From: Daedaleopsis sinensis
Lineage: Eukaryota; Basidiomycota; Agaricomycetes; Polyporales; Polyporaceae
Direction: 5' to 3'
Length of the DNA stretch: 64,000 nt
Assembly (NCBI GenBank): GCA_033807695.1
Contig: CM066309.1
Coordinates: 2,914,001-2,978,000, forward strand
In this document: one piece after another, positions 23,417-35,400 of the stretch
Numbering within the stretch: the first letter of the stretch is position 1
Layout: each line of letters opens with the position of its first letter
The notes under the pieces: generated by a model
The model's input: the letters and a program-made list of their open reading frames with translations, nothing else
What the model was told of the DNA's origin: nothing
Databases searched by the model: none
Position numbers and translations under genes: made by a program

Positions 23417-23517
23417 GGCCGCCTGGCGTAATGGAAGCGCGTCTGACTACGACCGCGTCTTCACATGAAGTCACGTGATCAATCAGGAGGCTGCAGGTTC
23501 GACCCCTGCGGTGGTCA
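23417..23517 (+). tRNA. tRNA-Arg (anticodon ACG) with a 29 nt intron
   Basis: The acceptor strands GGCCGCC (23417-23423) and GGTGGTC (23510-23516) pair with two G-U pairs; A23517 is the discriminator. The anticodon stem TCTGA/TCAGG encloses CTACGA, so the anticodon ACG is at 23449-23451. The T arm has GGTTCGACCCC. The intron (about 23453-23481) is at the canonical site and contains TCACGTGA, as in tRNA-Val. A T-rich stop (TTTCTTTTT) follows. The 3' half is duplicated at 24450. Confidence 0.92.
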
Positions 23518-23620
23518 TTTCTTTTTGCTTTTAACCCAGCATGAAATAACCCGGTTCCTCTGCCACCAGACACCGACGGCGCAGAGTTCGAGAAGACGTG
23601 AATCCAGTACGTTGCGTTTA
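23494..23620 (+). repeat. 127 bp direct repeat, copy 1 (contains tRNA-Arg 3' end)
   Basis: This copy runs from within the T stem of tRNA-Arg through its terminator into downstream DNA. By eye it is identical over 127 bp to 24450-24576. Confidence 0.92.
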
Positions 23621-24068
23621 GCGAGCCCGGGAGACGGATCACCGTACGTGCCCCGGAGTCCGGACACACACCTGCTTGGAACTATCGGCGTCCTGCACTC
23701 CTCCGGCACCTTCCACCCAGGGCATGTCACTAGGACCACCTCCCTCCTTGCGCCTGGTGTCCTCAACCAGTTTGTCGTAATGTTCCAGTAGGGCATTCTC
23801 CCCCAAATCCGCCTCAAAACATATGACGCAGTCAGGTCCTGCTTGGAACGCGCACGAGTAGGAGAAGCGCACGGTGATTGTATGTTCGACGCTCTTTGCA
23901 ATTTCTAACAACCTGTAGCGTGTTAGTAATAGAATGTAAACATAAATGAGGCCGCGACACAACTCACCTTGCGGCTACATGGTCGGTCTTATTTTGCTCT
24001 GTTTTTGAGAGCAGCATCTCCACTATCTGTGTTCCCGTGGGGAGAATTCCGTTGGGTGGATAAGACAT
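23515..24068 (-). CDS. Hypothetical protein, unrecognised, probably spliced
   Basis: An exon with ATG at 24068 (MSYPPNGILPTGTQIVEMLL...KTDHVAAR) can be spliced at a GTGAGT donor and a TACAG acceptor to LLEIAKSVEHTITVRFSY, then CAFQAGPDCVICFEADLGEN and a Lys/Glu-rich stretch ending DADSSKQ. A further GT-AG intron would give a short tail ending RVISCWVKSKKK. Reading frame and splice sites agree, and the composition looks protein-like, but I know no family. If the tail is right, its stop overlaps the end of the convergent tRNA-Arg within the duplicated segment. An upstream exon is possible. It may be a small lineage-specific protein or a remnant. Confidence 0.35.
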
Positions 24069-24449
24069 CCTTGCTTGAGGTGAGGGCAGTGTCACTGGTG
24101 CCGTTCCCCAATCTGCTGCGAGGTCGTCAGATCTAGACAGGTGGAGTAGAATCGGACACTTACGAGTGGTGGTCGGGGAGTCGAGCAAGTCGTCGGCTCA
24201 GTCGATCGTAGCCGTGATGATGTAGCTGTACTAGAAGGTTGTTTAGACGCCGTAAAGCAAGTCCTGATCCATGCCGAATTCGCGTACCGCCACTGTCCCG
24301 CGTTCTCACTTTGGCTGCTCTATAGCTGCTTCGAATTCAGTCTGTGAATATATCTGCGCGACATCTGTGGAGGTCTGTTAGTAGCGGCCATCGCAGGCGG
24401 GGCAGTTGTTTTCCTGCGCAGTGAGCAGCGGTGATAGGATAGGCGCCTC

Positions 24450-24576
24450 CAGGTTCGACCCCTGCGGTGGTCATTTCTTTTTGCTTTTAACCCAGCATGA
24501 AATAACCCGGTTCCTCTGCCACCAGACACCGACGGCGCAGAGTTCGAGAAGACGTGAATCCAGTACGTTGCGTTTA
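24450..24576 (+). repeat. 127 bp direct repeat, copy 2 (tRNA-Arg 3' half fossil)
   Basis: Perfect copy of 23494-23620, including the T loop and acceptor 3' strand of tRNA-Arg. The 5' half of the tRNA is absent here, so this is a non-functional tRNA fragment. Confidence 0.92.
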
Positions 24577-25504
24577 CATGTACATACTCGATTTCAATGC
24601 TGAGGAAAGATTTTTTTAATTGGATCGGACGTCAACGCGTCAACTCCGATTTGCCAGTGAATAGCGCGGTCTCACGAGGATTAGGGCATTCAAGCCATCC
24701 TGTCTACGGTAACGCTACTAGTACAAAGGTTTGAGTATCGCCTCGGATGGACATCGAACACCCGAGAGAACACCTGGAAGGACATAATACTACAGGATAG
24801 CGCCAACTTCGCGTACTACTAACCAGTATGTAGCATACAAGCGCCCAATTCATCCTTTCCACCGAACTACTCATGACCGTGACCTCGACACACGTCGATA
24901 TCAGTTATGATGCTATAGACGATGAAGCTCTATAGTGGTGAACCTTGTTCCCGGTTTCATTTTGTCACGGATACTTGTGGTGAAAAGCCTGCTCACCACG
25001 AACATCTGCAGAACCTCACGGGCCCGACCGACTCATCGCCCCATGATAGCGCAGCACGATATATCGCTCAGACAAGTGTACTCTACTTGCGCAGTACTCA
25101 TACGCGATTTACCTTGGCAGCGGCGTCGAGGGCGATGTCACCCCACTGCTGCGTGAGACCGATCGTCAGTTCAAATCCGAGTAATTCAAGGCGTTCGAAT
25201 GGACAACATCGTGGTGCGCAGTCGACATCCGAGTCGTCAAACACTCTCCCGCAGGCCTAGGGCCTCACACACGCCAGACTGCCATGCGTGTGGCAATGCC
25301 AACGCCCTTGCGCAGCGCTCCGTTCAGTGAGTTGCGAGTATGACAGGTGACAGTCTCCGTAGAGGGCGGCCGTTAATGGCATAACCGTGCTCCTTGGCCC
25401 TTGGGAGATGACTCAAGCATGCGCGTTTCCGTACGCGATGGTCCTATATAATGCAGACATGACCAACGTTCAAGGTTAGCATACATCACAGAACTCCTCC
25501 AGCG
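24577..25504. other. Intergenic region upstream of the TAP-like hydrolase gene
   Basis: About 0.9 kb. ORFs are short and without recognisable motifs. A TATATAA box lies at 25445, 54-60 bp upstream of the next ATG. Confidence 0.5.
25445..25451 (+). promoter_or_regulatory. TATA box of the TAP-like hydrolase gene
   Basis: TATATAA located about 55 bp upstream of the ATG at 25505; positional inference. Confidence 0.5.
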
Positions 25505-27890
25505 ATGTTTGACCTCTCGTTCACAGTCTTTCTCGCCCTATTCCTCGCATCTGGCACTAGCTATGCCACTGCTTCAAATCCCCAGCATCCGGTCCGTGTT
25601 CCCCGTCTATGGGATACTGTCTTGGCTGACTCCCTATCAGGGCGATTCTCAAGTCCACTGGGGTCCATGTGATCCTACCGTGGTGAACGACACTTCATTG
25701 AGCTGCGGGTTTCTCGACGTCCCGTTGGACTACCATAACCCCAAGATTGGCAAAGCCCGGCTGGCGATTATCAAGGCCAACGCTACTGGAGAGCGCCGCG
25801 GCACAATCCTATTCAACCCAGGTCGCGATCTGCAGCTTGTTGTAGCGGTGAAATCTGCTCATACTATTTCTCGTAGGTGGGCCTGGGGGCTCCGGTCTGC
25901 AAAGCGTTGGTGAGAACAAAGATATCCTCCTCGCGCTTACTGGCGGTGTGTACGATGTCGCAAGTTGGGACCCTCGAGGTGTCGGCCTCACAACGTCAGT
26001 CCTGAATCCTGTCATAGCTGCTTTCATAGCTGACCTCAATCACATACTAGGCCCGGCGAAACCTACTGTTTCGAGAGCTTAGACGAGTACAACGCCTTTT
26101 TCAAAGGGACGATCGAGTTGACCGGTATTGAAGAGACGGGGAACTTCACCGACCCCGCCGATGTAGCGGCGCTCATGTCTCAAGCCTCGCTCATGCAGCA
26201 CAAGTACGAGGAGGTAGGACGGAAGTGCTTGCGCTCCCCCAATGGAAAGTTCTTGAAGTACATGGGGACCGCCGCCGCCGTGCGTGACATGGTGTCCATT
26301 GTCAATGTCCTGGATGGCCCACAAGCCCCTGTGAACTACTTGGGAACATCATACGGCACACTCATCGGAGCTTGGTTTGTCAACAGTGACTCGGAGTTCG
26401 TATATCCTCGTCTTTGGCTTATTGACTCATTGGCGTAACTCAGTGTTCCCTGAGGCAAGCACATTTATCTTGATTCTACGAGGAATCGGCACTGAATGCA
26501 GCCTCCAGCGAGTTGGCCGTGTAGTACTGGACGGCGTTGTCGACCCTGTGCGCTATGCCACGCAAGAATTCTCTACGGTGTGTAGCCTCCTTGAACTTAT
26601 TCTGGGTTATCTGAGCTAATGGACCTCGGCGATCCTCACAGCACTGGCAGCAACAGTTGATCTCGGACGACACCATTTACAAGGCTTTGATCACCGGCTG
26701 CGCGTTGGCAGGCCCTGCTGGCTGCGCCGCTGCTTCTGAAGGAGACGGACCCCTTGACATCGACGCGAAGTTTCAAGCGCTGCTGAAAGCGGCTCACGAC
26801 GCCACCCGGTTGAATTCATCGGTGCCCCTTACCTCTGGGCAAATCCGCGGTGAGTAGACTTTTGTACACAACAAATGTAGATACTGACGGGTGATTAGCG
26901 AACCTGTTCGGCGAGATGTATACCCCGGCGGATTGGACAAAACTTGCCAACGAGGTGTATCCCCAGATCGTTGAGATTGTTCACGGCGAGTCCGGGCAAA
27001 ACGCGTCTGTGGTCAGGTCGAAGAAAACACGAAGTCTGGTCTCTCGCGATTTGTACGTCCGCCCGTGGTACACATTGAGAACGCTTGCTAACTGACCACA
27101 CCGCCTTCAGCCTTCGTAAACGCCAGGCGAATGAGACGAACTCGTACACGACTCAAGCAGTCTTTTGTGGTGACAGTATGGACCTGAACCCGAAGACTAA
27201 CATGACGGATGTGTTCAACTCAATCATTGATGGTTCACGGAGTATATCACATCTATGTACGTTCTCCTACTCTCATCCGATATCACCGTTGCTGATTTGA
27301 ACGAACTCAAACAGTCAGTTCCGTATGGCCAACCTCGTCCTATCATTGCTCATTCTGGCCTGTTCGATCTGTGGAGAGATACCGCGGTCCATTTAACAAG
27401 AAATTGGCGAACAAGATCCTTATTGCTTCGAACAACGTCAGTGTTCTCTCGCTTCATCATGCACCCGCCATACAAAGGTATATCGGAATCTCATGCCGAG
27501 CGTTCTCTAGTACGATCCAGTTACGCCACTCGCCGGTGCTCAAGTGCTAGCTGGTCAACTCGGTGACAGTGCAGCTTTGGTTCGGGTGAACGGATTCGGG
27601 GTAAGCAGTAGTACCGTCACGGTAGCTGGATGAGTTACTGACCCCCCCCCCTATAGCATACAACAGTGGCGGCACCCTCGTCTTGCTTTAACGCTATCGC
27701 CATCGCTTACATGGTAAATGGCACGGTGAGTTCGATTTTTCCATTAACTCTACCTCGCCGTCGGACTAAAGAATGCTGAAACTGGCAGGTCCCTGTGAAC
27801 AACACTGTATGCGAGGCGGACAGCGACTTCGAGCTGTTCCCAGGCGTGAACACCGCCGATATCTTGGCGAACATGCCTGATACAGTCTGA
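25505..27890 (+). CDS. Secreted alpha/beta hydrolase with TAP-like C-terminal domain (tripeptidyl-aminopeptidase-like)
   Basis: Thirteen exons, including 25505-25591, 25641-25821, 25877-25994, 26051-26385, 26444-26454, 26509-26577 and on to 27789-27890, sum to 1692 nt in frame: 563 residues. A signal peptide (MFDLSFTVFLALFLASGTSY) leads. Then come CGFLDVPLDYHNPK, the oxyanion motif NPGGPGGSGLQSVG, WDPRGVGLTTPGETYCF, the nucleophile elbow LGTSYGTLIG with the catalytic Ser, and FPERVGRVVLDGVVDP. The C-terminal TAP-like part has YDPVTPLAGAQVLAGQLGDS (acid residue) and VNGFGHTTVA (catalytic His). Relatives remove tripeptides or cleave small esters outside the cell. Exon 5 is 11 nt and the intron after it is GC-AG. 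Six or more cysteines fit a secreted enzyme. Confidence 0.92.
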
Positions 27891-28212
27891 TCCTTGGCAT
27901 CCAAGGCTGACACCGCCTGAACTCTTCCGAGTCGGACAATGTGACTATAGCCACAAGCATTGGCATAGCTCATATATTGGACTGGAGTGCATAGTAGTGC
28001 ATACATGAATAGGCATAGTAGGGATGTTCCATAGGTGGTTGATAAACGATTGACATGATGTGTGAACGCGTAAGCTGGCCAGGGCGGGGTCACGGAATGT
28101 GAGGAGAGGAGGCCTTCAAGTCTTCAATGGAAGAACCATGTAATCGCAGTGGTCGTCATTGGCGATCTAAGTGGAGAGATTTCTGTCAGAAGCACGACCA
28201 TGACTACGATCT
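27891..28212. other. Spacer between convergent hydrolase and F-box genes
   Basis: 322 bp containing the 3' ends of both genes. No other feature is visible. Confidence 0.5.
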
Positions 28213-29965
28213 CTATCTTGGACGTACCTTCACAACGATACCATTCTCGTACAACGATGCGCCGACCATCCGCGCCGGGAGGTCCATTCGCCTGCTCCGG
28301 ATCCGGCACGGCACATTCGAGGTCACAAACCTATCCTCTTGCTCGAACCACCGCCACCAATCCTCCGTTATTGGCGCCTCGAGTATCCCAGTGATCCACT
28401 CCCCAGAGGTCTCGAACGCCTGCGGCGACTCTTCCCAACGCGGCGTCTCCGGCACGAAGTCGAAGTCGAGCACGGAGAGCATCGGGACCCCGCGATGGTA
28501 GAAAGAGATGAGCGCACGCCGGCCGAACGTGGTGGGGGCCTCCCAGAGGCACGTCTCGGGCACCTCGATGATCCGGCTGCTGCCCGGGCCCCACTCCGCC
28601 CACGGGACAGAGAGCGCGGGCTCGCCCGGCAGTTGCGCGAGCTCGAGCAGCGCGGAGACCTTGATGACGAGCAGAACGGAGAACTTCGCGTCCCCAGGGT
28701 CCTCCCCGACGTCGGCGTCGGGTCGCGTCACGTCAACGCGGGTCATGTTGATGATGACGATCTCGGACGCGGGGTCGGACGCGAAGCCACGGCCGGGCTC
28801 GGCCTGCGTGTACGGCTGGGAGACGGTCGTCCAGATCTGAATTGCGGTTGGGAGGAAGCGGGGGATCTCGAGGGTGTCGGTGCGCACTTCGCCGTCGGCA
28901 CTAAAGGTATGGATCTGGAGGCACTCGTCGTGTGCGACTAGGATGGTGCGGGGGCCGAGGGATGAGACCACGTCTCCCCATGCATCATAGCCCGATTCCG
29001 TCTAGGGTGTGACCCGTTAGCGTTGCTCACTTAGACGCAGATGCGACATGGATACTTACGTAGAGGAGGTCTCCAGAACGCCAGTCCCAGATGTGGAGGA
29101 CCCTGTCATCATCTCTGTCGTTGCAGCGGGCAAGGATCGCGCATAAATCACCAAAGACCCGGAAGCTGCTGAGCTCGTATATTGGATGTTCGCTCTGTTC
29201 CAGAATAGGGCATGCAGCGAGAGGATGTTGTAGACCTGTGGACAGCGATCGTACATGGATGTCTCTATCGGGGCTGAAACCAGATATTAGAAATTTATAT
29301 TCGTGAATGTCCTTTATTATCATTACTCACAATTCCTCGGTTTCCTCTTCATCTTCCTCAGTGTCGCCCATCAGGATCAAAAGGTCTTGAGACGGGTCGA
29401 TGCGATAGGCGACGTAGACGGGAAGCTGCGATAGGAAGATTTGCCCAGCCACCCACCAACCATTATTTCGAGGCTCCTTGAAGTTCGACCAGGCTGGAGA
29501 CCTAACAAACAGCAGCCCGAGGTCGGGGTTCACAATAGACAACCACCCGCATGGGAGGAAGAGGGGTGCTGGCATGTGGCGTACATGACTGGAGAGGATG
29601 TAGTGACCGTCCGTCTCATTCAAGTTCCCTCTGGGACTCGGAATAGACAGTCGTTCCCATGCCCGATGATATTGGCGGACCATATCGATCCGCCTTCTCA
29701 GTGGCATTGAGGAGTTCTGACCGTCAGCCATGGCGCTGATGGTCAAAGCACCCTTGTACCGTCGCTCGATGACTCGACCGATTGCTGCAAACCGTGAACA
29801 GACCTAGGAGCGGAATGTGAGCTAGGCGAGCCATACGCACGAATAATCTATACTCACAAGTTTGCACCGCATCAGGTCTTCTGTAGGTAGTTCAGCAAAG
29901 ATGTAGTCCCATGTTTCTGTGGGCAGCTTTGCTGCGAAGTCGGGGGACTCGGGGCGAGTGGTCAT
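28213..29965 (-). CDS. F-box protein of the large basidiomycete family
   Basis: The ATG at 29965 opens MTTRPESPDFAAKLPTETWD, and after the first intron KLVCSRFAAIGRVIERRYKG completes an F-box of about 45 residues. That domain binds Skp1 in SCF ubiquitin ligases. The rest, about 500 residues over four more exons, looks beta-propeller-like: HIWDWRSGDLLY, GPRTILVAHDECLQIHTFS and FGRRALISFYHRG. No clear WD signature repeats are complete. Such proteins are numerous and variable in agaricomycetes, and their targets are mostly unknown. The stop at 28213 overlaps a potential GTACGT donor, so a further terminal exon is possible. Confidence 0.8.
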
Positions 29966-30545
29966 GGTGTTCAGGAGGAGGGAGGAGTGTCGACAATCAT
30001 GCCAGCGTGGTGGATCGGAGGTATATATGACTTGAGAGGTGCAGAGGCTCATGCTGCAAGGATGGGGAGTGTTAAAGGTTGAGGAAAGGAGCCAGGTCAT
30101 CCTATCCTTGTGGCACCTTTTAAGCACGTTGTGGTCGCAATGTTATCCATGGTTACAGACGCGAGAGAATAGCTAGAAGTAACAATTAGTGTAGGTTTGT
30201 CTGTTATATGGCCCGTCCGGTCAAAGAAAAAAGCTGGTCCAAGGTCGCAGCACATATTGTTCTTAAGCGGAACAAGTCAACGGCCAAGTAGTGACAACGA
30301 CTTCAACGATTGTTCCGCTTATCCCTTCCACAATTGTGGCAGTGCTGGCCAAGGACCACGGATATCCGGTCCGCCCCGAGCTCACCACGTCCTACCGGCC
30401 CGGGAGAAGGGTGCCATATATACCGCCATGGCTAGAGAACCTCGGCCGCAAAGGCATGCATCTTTCTTCCACACCATCAGCACAATCTCTGTCTTCTGCA
30501 ACTCACCGTCTTGGGTCCATATCATCCCACCTCACCTCGTCCACA
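29966..30545. promoter_or_regulatory. Divergent promoter region between F-box and dehydrogenase genes
   Basis: 580 bp between divergent start codons. A TATATA element at 30417-30422 lies on the dehydrogenase side, about 125 bp before its ATG. No gene is seen. Confidence 0.45.
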
Positions 30546-31955
30546 ATGTCTAACAAGATGAAGGTCGTAGTTACGCGCGACTTAGGCCCGGATGTCATGC
30601 CCCTACTTTTGAAGAAGCCAGAGCTCGATGTGAGCAAACGTCGGGTTGCAAGAGGCTAAATGTATGCTGAAAGACTTGAAGGTGATTGTGTGGCCACATA
30701 ACAGCGCGTGCGACCGCCAATGGCTGTTGGAGAATGCTCCAGGCGCCTCTGGCATCCTCGTTATGCTGTCAGAGAAGGTGGGCATACCCAGCCGTATTAC
30801 TCTGGACATGACACAAATGCAGAAGTGCTCTCGTAGCTCGACGCTGAGCTCTTCGACGCCGCCGGCCCTTCGTTACGAGTCGTCTCGACCATGTCCGTCG
30901 GCTACGGTATGCGCAAAGCCTTTGGGCCGCTGTGTTGCGTCGTCATCTGACCCATCGCTATCATCTTCTTTCCAGAGCATGCGGACCTGAAGGAGCTATC
31001 GCAACGGAGAATCCGCTTTGGCTACACCCCGGATGTCCTCACAGACGCAGGTACACACCTACCCAGTCGTGCGTTCCGAGTCCCTCTGACCGCTCGAATC
31101 CCCATCCACAGTCGCCGACCTATCCGTCATGCTCGCGCTCATGGCAGGCCGGAACGCGAAAGAGACGATGGACATCGTCTACGCCGGCCAGGTCTGTCTC
31201 CTCTCGCGCCCCGCGTCCGACCCAGATCGCTCACGCGCCCTGTATCGCGCCGGCGCCGCCTCCAGTGGCCGAACTTCGTCTGGTCGCCCTTCGCCTTCTG
31301 CGGCCCCCAGCTGAGCACGACCGCGACCTCACGCACGCGCACCGCGGGCTTCATCGGCTTCGGGCGCATCGCACAGGCGACGCTCGCCCGCCTCGTCCCC
31401 TTCGGCTTCCAGCGCTGCCTGTACACCGCGAACCCATCCACGCCCCCGAACGCGGACGCGGACGCGGCGCTCGCAGCTAAGCATGGGGTGCGCGAGGTGC
31501 GCCGCGTGCCGCTCGCGGAGCTCGCGCGGGAGAGCGACGTCGTGTTCGTGCTCGCGCCCGGGGGCGCCGCGACGCACCACATCGTCGACGAGGCCTTCCT
31601 GCGGCAGATGAAGCCGAGCGCGGTGCTCGTGAACACCGCGCGGGGCACGCTCGTCGACTCGGACGCGCTCGCGAAGGCGCTGCACGAGCGCTGGCTGTAC
31701 GGCGCTGGGCTCGACGTCGTTGAGAACGAGCCGAAGATCGGGCTCGACCACCCGCTGCTCAAGGCTCCCAGGTACGGAAGCCTCACAGGGGTTCGTGACT
31801 CCGTGCTGACGACCGGGACGCAGATGTGTCGTGCTGCCTCATATCGGGAGCGCGACGACGGACACGCGCCTCGGCATGGCCACCTTGGCGGCGAACAATC
31901 TCCTCGGTGGACTGTTCGGCAACAACATGCCTGCAGAGCTCAATACCTCGCGATG
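30546..31955 (+). CDS. D-2-hydroxyacid dehydrogenase (glyoxylate/hydroxypyruvate reductase, GRHPR-like)
   Basis: It reduces glyoxylate or hydroxypyruvate with NAD(P)[21 protein letters not shown] opens the protein. Later exons give [37 protein letters not shown], the nucleotide-binding motif [35 protein letters not shown] with the catalytic Arg, GLDVVENEP with the Glu and [15 protein letters not shown] with the His. [16 protein letters not shown] matches the C-terminal end of human GRHPR. At least six short introns interrupt the gene. The stop is at 31953-31955. Cofactor preference cannot be judged. Family certain, substrate inferred. Confidence 0.9.
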
Positions 31956-32439
31956 AAATCCAGTTCCAAGTTCTCAAGCTCATGCTTCGAATTCGGTCCT
32001 ATGGAGCTCGTATAGAAATGAGTGAAATCATTTGTACATCTATGTAGTTCTAGGTAGAGTGCTACTGTGTGCTGCACATACGGGCCTCAGTCGAGTCGGA
32101 AACATTCAAACGGGGCCCTACATTGGGTTTGACCAATTCTATGTGTGGATTCACGTAGCGGGAACTCGGAAATACACAGCGTGTGGGTGATAAGTACTAC
32201 TAGGTAAGTCGATGTATCAGTAGGTAATCGGATGCATTATGATGCGGGGAGGTGGGACCGTACTCACGAATCGAGCAGCGTGTGGTGCGGTGTGGGGACG
32301 GGGAAGGGGATGTGGTGCGGCGGACAGCAATAAGTAATACAGAGTTCAAACAGGCGAAAACACGGGACATCCAAGACTCCAAACTCCGGAAGCAGAACGA
32401 CGACAACCAAGCGTCGAGGACGAGGACGATGACGATGCC
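31956..32439. other. Spacer between convergent dehydrogenase and HMG-CoA reductase genes
   Basis: 484 bp with both 3' ends; no gene or repeat recognised. Confidence 0.5.
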
Positions 32440-35400
32440 CTATTGCGTCTCAACGTTATACGGCGCCGTCGTCTGCGCCCCGCTTGCAACAGGGGACGGC
32501 AGCTGGAAGTGCTGCGTCGCGGTGTCGGGCCCGGGCGTGTTCGGGCGCGACGCCGCGGGCGTGTTCAGCTGCGAGCGGTTGTGCGCGAGGTGCGCGCGGA
32601 CGAGGTGGCCCGCGGCGAGCGCGCTCATGAGCGAGAGCTCGCCCGCCATGACGGCCGCGGCGACGATGCGCGCGAGCTGCTGCGCGTTCTGGCCGGGGTT
32701 CGTCGGGTGCGCGCCGCGGACGCCGAGCATGTCGAGCACCGCGCCCTGCGCCTCGAGGATCGTGCCGCCGCCGACGGTGCCGACCTCGATGCAGGGCATC
32801 GAGACGGTCATGAGCAGGTCCTCGCCGTTGTTCGTCCTGCGTGCGGGCGTGCACTGTCAGCGCGCGCGTTCAAGATGGGCATGGGGGAAGGGTACTCACG
32901 GCTCCATGAGCGTCATGCAGTTCGAGCTCTCTACGTTCTGCGCGGGGTCCTGGCCGGTCGCGAGGAAGACGGCGGTGAGGATGTTCGCGGCGTGCGCGTT
33001 GAAGCCGCCAACGGAGCCGGCCATCGCGCTCCCGACGAGGTTCTTCTTGACGTTCAGGTTGCACAGGCTCTCGACCGTCGTCTTCAGCACGCTCTTCACG
33101 ATCTTCCCGGGGATGACCGCCTCCGCGACGATGCTCTTCCCGCGACCCTCGATCCAGTTGATCGCGGCCGGCTTCTTGTCCGTGCAGTAGTTGCCCGAGA
33201 GCGCGAGCACGACCATCTCCGGGAACTCGTGCGCGAGCACCTCGAGCGCCTTCTCCGTTGCCTTCGAGATCATGTTCATGCCCATCGCGTCGCCCGTGCG
33301 CGTCGCGAACCGCACGAACAGCGTCCGGCCCGCGAGCGCGCACTTGATCTTCTGCAGCCGCGCGAAGCGCGACGTCGACTCGAACGCGTCCTTGATGGTC
33401 GCGTGGCCATCCGCGGACTCGATCCATGCCATAGCCTCCGCGGCGCGCACGATGGACGGGAAGTCGATCGCGGGGCCACGCGTCATGCCGTCCGCGGTGA
33501 GGACAGTGGTGACGCCTCCGCCGGCATTGAGCGCCTTGCAGCCACGGGAGGCCGACGCGACGAGCGTGCCCTCGGCGGTCGCCATCGGGATGGGGTACAT
33601 GAGGCCGTCGACCTTGAGGGGGCCGGCAATACCGAGGGGGAGCGGCAAGTATCCGACAACGTTCTCGCAGCAGGCACCCATCACAATCGAGTAGTTGTAG
33701 TCCTTCGTGGGGATAAGCGACTTCTCCAGGGTCTTGGTGCGCGAGGCGCGGGCTGTGGGGAGCACGAAGTCAGCGCGTCAGAACGGTGCAGCAAGGCCAC
33801 GCGAGATACTTACAGATGAGGGCACGACGGATGCGGACAGCGCGTTCATAGTCGCCGAGCATCTTCTCCAGCGCATACGGGGCGATCTTGCCAGTCTGCG
33901 ACAACAGGATGACCTCCTCGTCGTTGAGCATCTTGAGCGAGTTTGCGATGGGGCGGGGGCCGTTCTCGAAGATGTCCACGCATTCCGCGAGCGAACGCAT
34001 CTCGACCGGCTCCACATTGGGCGTCTCAGGCGTCGTAGGCTCAACGTTCACAGGCGACCTGATCGGCAGGTAGTCCTGGAGCATCCTATCTAAAGTGTCG
34101 AGGTTGAGCGGACGGCTGAGATCGGACGAGTGGGGAGGCGCGGCGGGGGCGGGTTCCGGGACCGGTACGGGCGCAGGTGGAGCGATGACTGGCGCAGCGG
34201 AGGCCATGATGACAACCGGAGCGGGGGAGTGCGTCTCCTCTTCCTCGGGCTCGTTGGAGATCCTCACGATTGACCGAGCACGGGAGCGGAACCGCACACC
34301 TTGGCTGCGTACCGCGCGCATCGCGGAAAGGCCTGAGCCAGCAGCGATACCCTTGAGAAGGTAACCGTTGAGCGCGACGCTGACGGCAAGAAGGGCGACG
34401 ATCCACTTGGAGACAACAGGGTCACCAACAAGCGAGCTCCAAGAGGACATGAAGTTCTCAATGGCCTCGCCGGTGTTGGCCTTGGACGATGTCGAGGCAG
34501 TAAGAGATATGGCGCGGACATAGACCGGGGGTGCAACCTTCACGATGATCTCGACCGGTGCGGGGGAGTTGACAACGGTAGTGTGTGTGATGGCAAGGTT
34601 GGAGAGAACACTCGAGATCGCGGGGCTAGTGATGTCTACGTGCGGAGCGGGAACGTGTGCGACAGCGCTTCGTATAGGATGCCTCTGGTGGCGTGCGTTG
34701 GCGGTAGCGGGCGTCAGGGTCGTGGTGAAGTTGAGGATGTGCAAGGTGAGGAAAGAGGCGATCTGCAGAAGGCGAATTAGCCTCGCTACAGCCACGCAAG
34801 GAATACCAACGCACCAGGAGCAGCTTCAATCTTGCCATGGGGTTTTCGACTTCCAGCATCCTGCTGCTGTCCTTGAGGAGCGAACCCTTGACACCAATGA
34901 CCGAGTTGGTTGCACGCTGAGACAAATTCTTAGGCCGATCAACAGCTTCTTGCTTCTTCAAGCTGCTGGTGCGAGAGAGACCACCGCGAACTGTGGTGCC
35001 GTTGGCGGTGACAGTGCCTGAACCTGAGCGCGAGCGTGACATGTCGCGCACTATCTTGATGCGGCGGACCTAGTAGTTGTGTTTGTAAGAGAGCAATTCA
35101 TCACGGGCAGCAGTAAATGACAGAATATCCAACGACCGCCGCGTCCCGAAGCACATAGCACGTGACCCGCCGCATAAGCGCTCCCAAGGAGAGGCGGGCA
35201 GTCCAGTATAGGGACGGCGGGGCGCACAAAGTTTCCAATCACTCACCTCAACCATGATCGTCAATACAGCCGTGTAGAGCGTGAAAGTCATCACACAGTC
35301 CATTGCGAGAGCGACGGCAGCGACGGCGCAGAACTCCTTCAGTCCGCCGACACGGCTGTTGACACCGACGAGCAGGACTGCGATCTCGAGCGCGTAGTCG

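Noticed and set aside
27641..27651. C homopolymer run
   Set aside because: It lies inside an intron of the hydrolase gene and has no effect on the reading frame; most likely simple sequence.
32443..33819. 458-codon ORF on the plus strand
   Set aside because: Antisense shadow of the HMG-CoA reductase catalytic exons; Arg-rich output typical of the complement of GC-biased codons.
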